From: Flavobacterium aquariorum
GTDB lineage: Bacteria; Bacteroidota; Bacteroidia; Flavobacteriales; Flavobacteriaceae
DNA: 64,000 bases
Reading direction: 5' to 3'
Assembly: GCF_003254745.1 (NCBI RefSeq)
Contig: NZ_QKXH01000015.1
Coordinates: 17,010 to 81,009 of the forward strand
The notes under the pieces are model-generated. The model saw only the letters and a program-made list of their open reading frames with translations. It did no database searches and was not told the DNA's origin. The position numbers and the translations under genes were made by a program. Positions within the stretch are counted from its first letter, which is position 1; each line of letters starts with the position of its first letter. This document shows, piece after piece, positions 24,465-32,230 of the stretch.

Positions 24465-25919
24465 TCATTCTCCTTTTTTCTTCAGACAGCGTCCTCTCGG
24501 CTCATCACCTTCATGAAGTACAATTTCGGAGTGCAAAAACTGAGCGGCCTCTGCCGAATCTTTCACTTTGATTGCAGATCGTTTTAGCATTTCTGATTCA
24601 AAATCAGTCAATACACTTTCCCTCAGTCCGGCTTTCCTCCATTGTGACAAAGGCCTACATCCTCTTGTGATTCCGCGCGCCAGCGTAAGTGCATCCAGTA
24701 GCGCTTGATTCGCTCCCTGACCTTTGAACGGACTCATTGGGTGAGCTGCATCGCCAATCAGAGTCACTTGCCCACTTTTCTTCAATAATTCTGAATCGAG
24801 TAATTCTCGATCATACACGGGATAGCCAGAAATCTGAGCTTCGAGGGTAGCCGTTAAAATTTGAGGAATGGGATCATGCCATTGTGTTCTGCGACATGCT
24901 TCTTCCTTGAGTGCTTGAGATCCTTGAGCACTTAACGCCTTCGCCTCTTCTTCAAGCATTGGAAAACTAAGCTGCCACATCACCGAGTTGAATGTGTAAG
25001 GCATTATGTAGATTCGCTCATTTCCATTGGCGGTTTGAAATACAGTAGCCGAATCCAGCAAAGAATTATCAAGATCTTCGAGAGCGCTCAAAGGACAAAT
25101 TCCTAATATCACAATACAACCCAAGTAACGCAAGGGGGTAATATCCTCACCAATGAGCAGTCTCCGCACCGAACTGCGAATACCATCGGCTCCAACCACA
25201 AGATCCGCTGTACATGTCTTCATCTCCCCGTTTACTTGAAAACTTAGATCAACAACTCCGTCTTCACATTCTTTCAAATCTACTAATTGATGGCCCCACT
25301 TTACCTCATCATGTCCGCCGAGCTGCTCAAGAAGTGCTAGGCGCAAAGATTGTCTCGCGATATGTACGTTTGTACGTTTCGGAGATGTTTTCACATCGGT
25401 CTGCATCCACTTTCTGACTCCCCATTCACCGATCACTTTTCCTTCTGTAGTATGAACCAAATGTCTTGTTGAAACCACCCCTTCTTCTAACGAGAAAATA
25501 CCCAATCCCTCGATCGCTTTACTGGCTTGTTGCAAAGTGAGTCCGTAACCCTGAGATCGGACATCGAAGTGGGTATCGCGCTCATAAAGTGTAAAAGGGA
25601 TTCCGCGGTGCAAACAGGCCACAGCCAAAGCCACTCCTCCTATACCGCCACCAATAATAGCAAGGTGCGGGTAGTTTTCTTTATCAACTATAGGATGACT
25701 AGCAGAATGAATTAACCCGGATCCGAAACAGTTTAAGCATGAGTTTAGGTGACTTTTAGGACGAACTGGAGCTGTTCCTTCTTTCATTTTTTCAAAATGA
25801 TCGAGTTCCATCTGGTAGCGGAGTCTCACTTTCTTGCTGAGTCTTTGTTTTTTTTTGCCCTGTCCTTGACATTCCTGGCAAATAGTCCAGCTTACTCCTT
25901 CATTTTTCGCTTTGTTCAC
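24465..25919 (-). CDS. FAD-dependent monooxygenase with two N-terminal CxxC motifs
   Basis: A 484-residue flavoprotein. Residues 1-70 carry two DnaJ-like CxxCxGxG-type motifs (C14QECQGQG, C61LNCFGSG) that could bind one zinc. An aromatic-hydroxylase-type FAD domain follows: GGGIGG at 90-95, GADG at 243-246 and GDAAHPMSPFKGQGAN from 389. This places it near TetX/PHBH-like group A monooxygenases; the substrate is unknown. The start used is GTG, with GAGGAA immediately upstream. The frame is open for 11 more codons before a TAG, without an ATG, so the true N-terminus may differ slightly. By eye its DNA is clearly richer in G+C than its neighbours, it is alone next to a tRNA, and transfer is likely. 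Confidence 0.8.
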   Translation of the reverse strand: MNKAKNEGVSWTICQECQGQGKKKQRLSKKVRLRYQMELDHFEKMKEGTAPVRPKSHLNSCLNCFGSGLIHSASHPIVDKENYPHLAIIGGGIGGVALAVACLHRGIPFTLYERDTHFDVRSQGYGLTLQQASKAIEGLGIFSLEEGVVSTRHLVHTTEGKVIGEWGVRKWMQTDVKTSPKRTNVHIARQSLRLALLEQLGGHDEVKWGHQLVDLKECEDGVVDLSFQVNGEMKTCTADLVVGADGIRSSVRRLLIGEDITPLRYLGCIVILGICPLSALEDLDNSLLDSATVFQTANGNERIYIMPYTFNSVMWQLSFPMLEEEAKALSAQGSQALKEEACRRTQWHDPIPQILTATLEAQISGYPVYDRELLDSELLKKSGQVTLIGDAAHPMSPFKGQGANQALLDALTLARGITRGCRPLSQWRKAGLRESVLTDFESEMLKRSAIKVKDSAEAAQFLHSEIVLHEGDEPRGRCLKKKGE

Positions 25920-26195
25920 TTCCTCGTTATTTAACTTGATATAGACTTCTCTCTATAAGACAAAAGATTAGCGGAGCAAAATTACTTGTTTCAAATTGAA
26001 ATAGAAAGGATTTTTTCTCAGAGCTATTTTATTGATTTTTTTTAATGCTGCAAAAAATGGTTCGAACCATGAGCCTTTTTTTGTTTTGAATCTACATCAA
26101 TTTTGTCATTTCAGAGCGTTTAAACAATAATCCAGATTATTTCAGGGCAAGATAAATTATTATGATTAATCCAAAGATGTTCTGAAAACGGGATT
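25920..26195. other. Gene-free region upstream of the FAD monooxygenase
   Basis: No gene is supported. A perfect palindrome ATGGTTCGAACCAT (26057-26070), followed by GAGCC and a T run, resembles a tRNA T-arm. Its 10-base core GGTTCGAACC also occurs in tRNA-Val (24320-24329). No cloverleaf can be drawn around it. Confidence 0.4.
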
Positions 26196-26344
26196 GCATG
26201 AGGGATGGAAATGGCATCTCCCGATTTAGAAAAACAAGGTTTTTTTGCCGTAGTTTTTGTTAATCGGGAATATAATGGACAGCCCGACCTCGTTGCCAAA
26301 AATGTTGTTATGAAATCAAAATGCTGTGCAACGAGGTCATGCCC
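26196..26344 (-). repeat. Intact copy (D) of the modular three-way-junction repeat
   Basis: On the minus strand the order is GGGCATGACC, a perfect 11-bp P2 stem (26328-26338 with 26286-26296, ending GCAACGAGGTC), then GGTCGGGCTGTCC. The long P3 arm ATTCCCGATT...AATCGGGAGAT is shared with copies A and E, and CCATCCCTCATGC closes the element. The ends pair as GCATGA/TCATGC. Compared with copy B (GCGTGA/TCACGC), one G-C pair has become A-T on both strands, a compensatory change. Confidence 0.75.
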
Positions 26345-26365
26345 AAATTGAAATAATGGTGTTTT

Positions 26366-27121
26366 TTACCAGCCTTGCGTTAAGCCATTCTTCAAAACTT
26401 CTTCGTATTTATCTTTGTCAAAACTGTAGAGATTTGGGGCTTTGTGAGCTACATTACTTTTCTTTTCGTCCAGTTTGGTGAGTATGCCAATGGAGGTTAT
26501 TTTTCGAAGAAAATTTCGGCGGTCGAGTGTTCTTCCCAATATGGTTTCGTATAATTTTTGGAGCTCAGGTATGGTGAATTTCTCTGGAAGAAGGTTGTAA
26601 CCTACGGGCATTAAATTCAGTTCGGTTCTTAAAGTTTCCAGAGCTTTGTCCAAAATTTCCCTATGATCCAAAATCAATTCGGGAACTTCATGATGATCAA
26701 TCCATTCGACCATTTCGCCAGGATTATCGGCTTGTGGAATTGCTTTTGAAAAATTGACCAATGCATAATAACCTATGGTCACAAACCTACTTTTATACCA
26801 TTTTTCCTCCTCGAGCGGAATGCCAAAATAGGCTAAAGAATCACTGCTAAAATGGTCTTGATTTCTCTTGACCTTACCAAAAGTCGCAAATTGTCTCAGA
26901 AAAATACCTGTAAGACCAGTCCTTGACTGTAAAATACTGACAGCGGCTGTATCGATATCCTCATCAATCGAAACGAATCCACCGGGCAAAGACCAACTGT
27001 CATCATAGCCAGTTTTGATCAGCAAAACCTTGAGTTGATTGTCATCAAAACCAAAGATTACACAATCAATAGACAATCCGGGTTGGTACTCTTTACTGTT
27101 TTTTAGATGTGTTTTTAACAT
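26366..27121 (-). CDS. NUDIX-fold transcriptional regulator (NrtR/AraR-like)
   Basis: A 251-residue protein. Residues ~15-150 form a NUDIX domain (SIDCVIFGFDDNQLKVLLIKTGYDDSWSLPGGFVSIDEDIDTAAVSIL). The catalytic REUxEE box is missing: the stretch after GGFV reads SIDEDIDTAAVSILQSRTGL, so pyrophosphatase activity should be lost. Residues ~155-240 form a winged helix (FTIPELQKLYETILGRTLDRRNFLRKITSIGIL). This is the NrtR-like architecture; Bacteroidetes members such as AraR control sugar-use genes. It diverges from the GH3 gene, which together with the adjacent glucan locus is the natural target. The effector is probably a sugar or its catabolic product (inference). Confidence 0.88.
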   Translation of the reverse strand: MLKTHLKNSKEYQPGLSIDCVIFGFDDNQLKVLLIKTGYDDSWSLPGGFVSIDEDIDTAAVSILQSRTGLTGIFLRQFATFGKVKRNQDHFSSDSLAYFGIPLEEEKWYKSRFVTIGYYALVNFSKAIPQADNPGEMVEWIDHHEVPELILDHREILDKALETLRTELNLMPVGYNLLPEKFTIPELQKLYETILGRTLDRRNFLRKITSIGILTKLDEKKSNVAHKAPNLYSFDKDKYEEVLKNGLTQGW

Positions 27122-27431
27122 GACTTTGTGGTATTGTTACTCTTCTAAATTATTGTGCTGCAATTTAGTTCATTTTTGGTCTCGCAAATAAACTAAATAA
27201 ATCTTTGCCATTGAAACTTATTTTAACAGCAAAAATTATTTTAAAAATTGCTGATAGATTTCAAAAATGGATTCCAAAAAAATACTAGATTATCTGAAAA
27301 CACTGATAAGTTCGGGTAAATCAATATTCAAATTCATTTTTTTTATCAAAAATGTTTTTTGTATTAAAATTAAATGTACATTGCGTCATATTAACACATA
27401 GCATTTTACTAAGAACCAACTACTTATAATT
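27122..27431. promoter_or_regulatory. Divergent promoter region with a candidate operator
   Basis: This 310-base gap separates the NUDIX-type regulator and the GH3 gene. It has no gene. An A/T-centred inverted repeat, CAGCAA...TTGCTG at 27227-27253, is the best operator candidate for the divergently encoded regulator. No clean -33/-7 pair was found. Confidence 0.35.
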
Positions 27432-29759
27432 ATGAAAAATACATTTTTGGTTATTATGGGAATTTTTATTTCTGTAACAACATTCGCCCAAACCACCGAT
27501 TATAGAGAAAAAGCCAAGAAATTAGTCTCGCAAATGACACTGGAAGAAAAAGCATCTTTATGTTCTGGAGAAACGGCGTGGTCGACACAAGCAATCCCAA
27601 GGTTGGGAATTCCTTCTATATTTATGACAGACGGTCCTCACGGCTTGCGAAAAGCTGTGGGTTTCGATTTTACCAATAGTGTTCCAGCCACTTGTTTTCC
27701 TACTGCTTCTGCTTTGGCTTCCTCATGGAATACTGCTTTGGCACAAAAAATGGGAGAAGCTCTGGCCATAGAATCACAAGCGAATGATGTTCAGATATTG
27801 TTGGGGCCCGGCGTTAATATGAAAAGGTCTCCATTGGGTGGACGTAATTTTGAATACTTTTCGGAAGATCCGATTTTGGCGGGTAAAATTGCAACTGCAT
27901 TCATAAACGGTGTGCAAAGCCAAGGTGTAGGAACTTCGATGAAACATTTTGCAGCCAACAATCAAGAGTCTGAAAGAATGTCCAACAGCTCCAATGTTGA
28001 TGAACGCACCTTAAATGAAATCTACTTTCCAGCTTTTGAAATGGCAGTAAAAGAAGCACAACCTTGGACGGTGATGTGTTCCTATAATAAAGTAAATGGG
28101 GTTTATGCTTCGGAAAATAAATATTTATTGAATGATGTTTTAAAAGAAAAATGGGGTTTCAAAGGATTCGTAGTTTCCGATTGGGGAGCTGTGAATGACA
28201 GACCATTAGGAGTTAACGCAGGTCTGAATCTTGAAATGCCGGCAAGTGGTGGTTTTACCAACAAAAAAGTTGTCGAAGCAGTAAAAAATGGTACTTTGGC
28301 AGAAGCCACACTAGACGAAATTGTAATTGAAACTCTTGCCGTAACGCTTAAAGCAAGAGACAGCCACAAGACCGGAATCGTTGTGGACAAACCAAAACAC
28401 AATGCACTGGCCAGACAAGTTAGTGGAGAATGTATTGTTTTATTGAAAAATGACAACTCAATTTTACCGCTTTCAACTTCAGTTAAAAAAGTTTCCATTA
28501 TTGGTGCTTTTGCGAAAAAACCTCGTTACCAAGGTGCAGGAAGTTCTCAAGTAAAACCAACACAAGTAGAAAATGCTTTCGACGAATTGCAAAAATTGGC
28601 TAAAGGAACTTCATTAACTTATGCTGCGGGATATACATCTGATGGAGCAACAAATGAAACCTTGATCGCCGAAGCCGTACAAAATGCAAAAGATGCCGAA
28701 ACCGTTTTGATTTTTGCCGGCTTGCCCGATGTTTATGAATCTGAAGGATATGACAGAACGAATATGGATTTGCCAGCGGGACACAATCAATTGATTGAAG
28801 CCGTGGCCAAAGCCAATAAAAATGTAGTGGTTGTTTTAATGAATGGAGCAGCAGTCACAATGCCTTGGAAAAAAGAGGTGCAAGGAATTGTAGAAGCCTA
28901 TTTGGGTGGACAAGCCGGTGGTGGCGCCATAGCTGATGTGTTGACTGGAAAAGTAAACCCTTCGGGGAAATTATCTGAAACCTTCCCAATGCGTTTGGAA
29001 GACACCCCCACTGCCATTGATTTTCCTTCAAAAGATGGTAATGCCAATTATGGAGAAGGAATATACATTGGATATCGTTATTATGACAAAAAGAAAATTG
29101 AACCGAATTTCCCTTTCGGATATGGATTAAGCTATACGACTTTTAGTTATTCGGATATTAAAACCAACACTGCTACAGCCAAAGATACAGATGATATTAT
29201 TATTTCACTGAAGGTTAAAAACACAGGTAAAGTGGCCGGTAAAGAAGTTGTCGAATTATATGTGCACGAACAAGCAACAGAAACTTCGCGACCAGAAAAT
29301 GAATTGAAACATTTTGAAAAAATAGCACTGAATCCAGGGGAAGAGAAAACAGTTAGCTTTCATTTAACGTCTCGTGATTTTGCTTATTACAGTATAAATA
29401 CACACGATTGGGCAATAAAATCAGGAAAATTTGATATTCGTGTGGGAGGTTCTTCGAGAGATTTGCCTTTGCAACAAACCATCGATATTCAATCTACCAA
29501 AACTGCTAAAATCGTTTTCACCCGTAACTCTTTGTTTAAAGAATTCAAAAATGCTCCTAATAGTGGGGCTATATACGAACAGCTTTCTCAAAGTTTTTCT
29601 GGTGGCAAAAAGGCTGTAACAGAAGAAGAGAAAAAAGGAGAAGTCTTTTTACAAGCGATGCTAGCCGATATGCCAATCAGCAAATTTATATCTATGTCTG
29701 GCGGGAAATTTACCGAAGAAAATCTGCAAGCTATCCTACAAAGTGCCAATGCGAATTAA
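27432..29759 (+). CDS. GH3 beta-glucosidase
   Basis: A 775-residue exported glycoside hydrolase. The signal peptide is about 1-20 (ending TFAQ). The GH3 N-domain has GPGVNMKRSPLGGRNFEYFSEDP and the nucleophile Asp250 in GFVVSDWGAV. The (alpha/beta)6 C-domain begins near residue 345, and a fibronectin-III-like domain lies at about 590-680 (LKVKNTGKVAGKEVVELYVHE). A C-terminal ~80-residue helical extension follows. It should release glucose from beta-gluco-oligosaccharides in the periplasm; exact linkage is not readable. It diverges from the NUDIX regulator and is followed by a terminator, so it is controlled separately from the main susCD operon. The second GH3 in the window is a different subtype. 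Confidence 0.93.
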   Translation: MKNTFLVIMGIFISVTTFAQTTDYREKAKKLVSQMTLEEKASLCSGETAWSTQAIPRLGIPSIFMTDGPHGLRKAVGFDFTNSVPATCFPTASALASSWNTALAQKMGEALAIESQANDVQILLGPGVNMKRSPLGGRNFEYFSEDPILAGKIATAFINGVQSQGVGTSMKHFAANNQESERMSNSSNVDERTLNEIYFPAFEMAVKEAQPWTVMCSYNKVNGVYASENKYLLNDVLKEKWGFKGFVVSDWGAVNDRPLGVNAGLNLEMPASGGFTNKKVVEAVKNGTLAEATLDEIVIETLAVTLKARDSHKTGIVVDKPKHNALARQVSGECIVLLKNDNSILPLSTSVKKVSIIGAFAKKPRYQGAGSSQVKPTQVENAFDELQKLAKGTSLTYAAGYTSDGATNETLIAEAVQNAKDAETVLIFAGLPDVYESEGYDRTNMDLPAGHNQLIEAVAKANKNVVVVLMNGAAVTMPWKKEVQGIVEAYLGGQAGGGAIADVLTGKVNPSGKLSETFPMRLEDTPTAIDFPSKDGNANYGEGIYIGYRYYDKKKIEPNFPFGYGLSYTTFSYSDIKTNTATAKDTDDIIISLKVKNTGKVAGKEVVELYVHEQATETSRPENELKHFEKIALNPGEEKTVSFHLTSRDFAYYSINTHDWAIKSGKFDIRVGGSSRDLPLQQTIDIQSTKTAKIVFTRNSLFKEFKNAPNSGAIYEQLSQSFSGGKKAVTEEEKKGEVFLQAMLADMPISKFISMSGGKFTEENLQAILQSANAN

Positions 29760-29803
29760 TAAAAGAACCTGTATTATTTGATTATTTAATAGTTGTTAAT
29801 GCT

Positions 29804-29834
29804 TGAGGCTGTCTCTGTCGGACAGCCTCATTTT
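29804..29834 (+). terminator. Terminator after GH3
   Basis: TGAGGCTGTC (29804-29813) pairs perfectly with GACAGCCTCA (29821-29830), loop TCTGTCG, then TTTT. Confidence 0.8.
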
Positions 29835-29855
29835 AAAAAAAAATAATTCTACCAT

Positions 29856-30998
29856 ATGGAAAAAACTACTTCCTTAATTTCAAAAAAACATTATCCTATA
29901 CTTGACGGTTTACGCGGTGTGGCGGCAATCATGGTGGTTGCCTTTCATATTTTTGAGGCTCATGCAACCAGTCATCTGAACCAAATTATAAACCATGGAT
30001 ATCTTGCGGTTGACTTTTTCTTCCTGCTTTCTGGGTTTGTTATTAGCTATGCATATGACGATCGCTGGAGTAAAATGACCGTCACCGATTTTTTTAAAAT
30101 TCGCCTTATCAGACTGCAACCGATGGTGATTATGGGAATGATTATTGGAGCCGTTTGTTTTTATTTTCAGGATTCAGTGCTGTGGCCAACCATCCATGAA
30201 GTTCCTATATGGAAAATGCTTGTCGTAATGATCATAGGCTTTACACTAATTCCTGTTTCCCTGTCAATGGACATAAGAGGCTGGCAAGAAATGCATCCAC
30301 TGAATGGACCTGGATGGTCTTTGTTTTTTGAATATATAGGCAATATTCTTTACGCATTATTCGTAAGAAAGTTTTCGAATACAGCACTTGCTATATTGGT
30401 GTTTCTATCAGGTTGTCTTTTAATCCATCTTGCGGTAACAAGTCCTAACGGCGATGTCATTGGCGGTTGGTCTCTAGAACCTACACAACTTCATATTGGT
30501 TTTTCTCGTTTGCTGTTTCCTTTCTTTGGAGGATTATTATTGCATCGAATAGTAAAACTGACAACTATAAATAATGGTTTCTTTTGGGCTAGTTTGTTAA
30601 CGGTTATTGTTCTTGCAATGCCCAGAATTGGTGGAAGCAAACATTTATGGATGAATGGTTTATATGATTCTTTAAGCATCATTATCATTTTCCCACTAAT
30701 CGTATTCTTGGGAGCAAGTGGCGAAGTGACGGGCAAGTACTCCACTAAAATCTGTAAATTTTTAGGTGACATATCCTATCCCATTTATATAACTCACTAT
30801 CCGTTAATCTATATTTATACGGGTTGGGCTGTTGGCAGTAAACCTTCTTTTCAAGAAGCACTTCCCTTTGCTTTATTGACATTAATAGGGGCTATTCTAC
30901 TTGCCTATACTTGCTTAAAATTATATGACGAACCGGTAAGACTTTGGCTAAAACAGAAAATGCTAACGTATAAACCAGCATTCATTACAGTCAAATAG
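29856..30998 (+). CDS. Acyltransferase 3 family membrane protein
   Basis: A 380-residue integral membrane protein with about ten hydrophobic segments. The family start YPILDGLRGVAAIMVVAFHIFEAH contains the essential His (VVAFH), followed by LAVDFFFLLSGFVISYAY. Members transfer acetyl or other acyl groups from the cytoplasm to sugars of polysaccharides, lipids or glycosides. Here it sits between a beta-glucosidase and a convergent esterase/GH run. It could decorate a glycan or take part in acylated-sugar handling, but membrane acyltransferases are uncommon in glucan loci, and the link may be only positional. A terminator separates it from the GH3 gene. Confidence 0.9.
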   Translation: MEKTTSLISKKHYPILDGLRGVAAIMVVAFHIFEAHATSHLNQIINHGYLAVDFFFLLSGFVISYAYDDRWSKMTVTDFFKIRLIRLQPMVIMGMIIGAVCFYFQDSVLWPTIHEVPIWKMLVVMIIGFTLIPVSLSMDIRGWQEMHPLNGPGWSLFFEYIGNILYALFVRKFSNTALAILVFLSGCLLIHLAVTSPNGDVIGGWSLEPTQLHIGFSRLLFPFFGGLLLHRIVKLTTINNGFFWASLLTVIVLAMPRIGGSKHLWMNGLYDSLSIIIIFPLIVFLGASGEVTGKYSTKICKFLGDISYPIYITHYPLIYIYTGWAVGSKPSFQEALPFALLTLIGAILLAYTCLKLYDEPVRLWLKQKMLTYKPAFITVK

Positions 30999-31006
30999 TT
31001 ATATAC

Positions 31007-31107
31007 TACCATTGGCAAAAAAGTTCTTTATAAATACCACATTATCTCCCCGATACTACCTTCGAAAGAAGAAAAAAATATCGAACTTTTTATAAACGCC
31101 AATGGTA
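31007..31107. repeat. 101-base inverted-repeat element
   Basis: TACCATTGGC (31007-31016) is repeated inverted as GCCAATGGTA (31098-31107). Inside these, AAAAAGTTC and GAACTTTTT also pair. The whole can fold into a long, bulged hairpin between the convergent acyltransferase and esterase genes. No coding capacity. Confidence 0.55.
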
Positions 31108-31115
31108 AATTTTAC

Positions 31116-31155
31116 AAAAAAGCGATACAATTCAGAAGAATGATATCGCTTTTTT
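31116..31155. terminator. Bidirectional terminator between convergent genes
   Basis: AAAAAAGCGATA (31116-31127) pairs with TATCGCTTTTTT (31144-31155). It can end both the acyltransferase (+) and the glucan-operon (-) transcripts. Confidence 0.8.
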
Positions 31156-31285
31156 GATTCATAAAGATTGGTTTGTTTTACTAATTCAAAACTATCTTTC
31201 AAACAGATTTAATAGAAGAATCTATTCTTAAACAAATTCTAATGTATTATTGCAAAAGAGAACTAATCATGTCTTTGAAAATCTT

Positions 31286-32230
31286 TCAATTCAAAGACTC
31301 AACTTTGGTCTTTTTCGTATTCTTATTATTCAGAAGGAAAACTGCTTTTGCAAATTCTTTTCCCAAATCAATATACCCGTCGCTTTTATAATGGTATTTG
31401 TCTGTATACTTATAAGTGCTTGTGGTTCGTACAATAGCAGTGTTGGGTTCGGTTGCCGCAAATTTTTCTTGTCCATATTGCACCAATTCCCCAAAACCCC
31501 AAACTTTCCCATCGACATCATCACCTGAATCGGATATTTTACCAATTACTATAGGCAAATCATTGTTTCTAAAAGCCGCTCGCATGAGTTCCATCAACCT
31601 TTTTAAATTTGCATAATATTGAATGGCAATTTGTTCTGTTTTATCCGAATCGCTTTCTCCTTGCATCCAAATAATGCCACTTGGAATCAAAATATCTTCA
31701 ACCCCATCTCCGTTTATATCTTCTACAGCCATAGCATTATTGATTGTTTTTAGAAAATAATCGTATTGATTCATTCCTTTTCCTTCTCTAAAATCAGGTT
31801 CCCAAGCACCAAAATACACAGTTCCGCTACTATCAATCGAAGATCCATTTCTGGCATATTTTATAATGGCCAGTTTTTGATTTGGATATAATTCTTCCAG
31901 TTTTTTAGCAAACGAAAGCTCCACACCAAACCGATCCGAAAGTGTATTGCTCTTTCCATCAGATGCAAATCCTGTTCCGTTCCCGGGCTGAAGTACATCC
32001 CATTTTCCTAAACCTCCGCTTTTATCATTATCCCCAACAGGATTTCCCTGATAAATAAAAACTTTTTTATTTTTTTTATTCAAAGAATCGGGAAGCTCTT
32101 TTACATATCCATACCCTTGCATATTCGATTGACCTCCCAAATAAAACACTCTTATGGTATCTTTTTTGGCTTGCGCCAAAAGCATACAGGGCACGACAAG
32201 AAACAGTATAATATATTTTGTATCTATCAT
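31286..32230 (-). CDS. Exported carbohydrate acetylesterase (CE6/SASA type)
   Basis: A 314-residue SGNH-type esterase with a signal peptide (about 1-20, LVVPCMLLAQ). The catalytic Ser35 lies in LGGQSNMQGYG, the block IIWMQGESD follows near 186-194, and the Asp/His pair is Asp277 and His280 in TDKYHYKSDGY. These are the marks of sialate-O-acetylesterase-like and CE6 enzymes, which remove acetyl groups from sugars. Its ATG overlaps the TGA of the upstream GH3 (ATGA), so it is the last gene of the glucan operon. Deacetylation would open acetylated glucans or xylans to the hydrolases; the true target is unknown. Confidence 0.88.
   Translation of the reverse strand: MIDTKYIILFLVVPCMLLAQAKKDTIRVFYLGGQSNMQGYGYVKELPDSLNKKNKKVFIYQGNPVGDNDKSGGLGKWDVLQPGNGTGFASDGKSNTLSDRFGVELSFAKKLEELYPNQKLAIIKYARNGSSIDSSGTVYFGAWEPDFREGKGMNQYDYFLKTINNAMAVEDINGDGVEDILIPSGIIWMQGESDSDKTEQIAIQYYANLKRLMELMRAAFRNNDLPIVIGKISDSGDDVDGKVWGFGELVQYGQEKFAATEPNTAIVRTTSTYKYTDKYHYKSDGYIDLGKEFAKAVFLLNNKNTKKTKVESLN

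Noticed and set aside
24465..25919. Calling the FAD monooxygenase a tetracycline-inactivating TetX
   Set aside because: The fold is shared, but the N-terminal CxxC region is foreign to TetX and no substrate residues can be verified by eye.
26057..26080. A second tRNA gene around the GGTTCGAACC palindrome
   Set aside because: No acceptor, D or anticodon arms can be drawn around it.
24267..26344. A genomic island integrated at tRNA-Val
   Set aside because: Only one foreign-looking gene, no integrase, and the candidate att repeat is a 10-base palindrome. Kept as a weak finding only.
26196..26344. Insertion sequence or transposase remnant
   Set aside because: No coding capacity, no transposase anywhere in the window and no clear target duplication around any copy; the structure fits an RNA-like or MITE-like repeat better.
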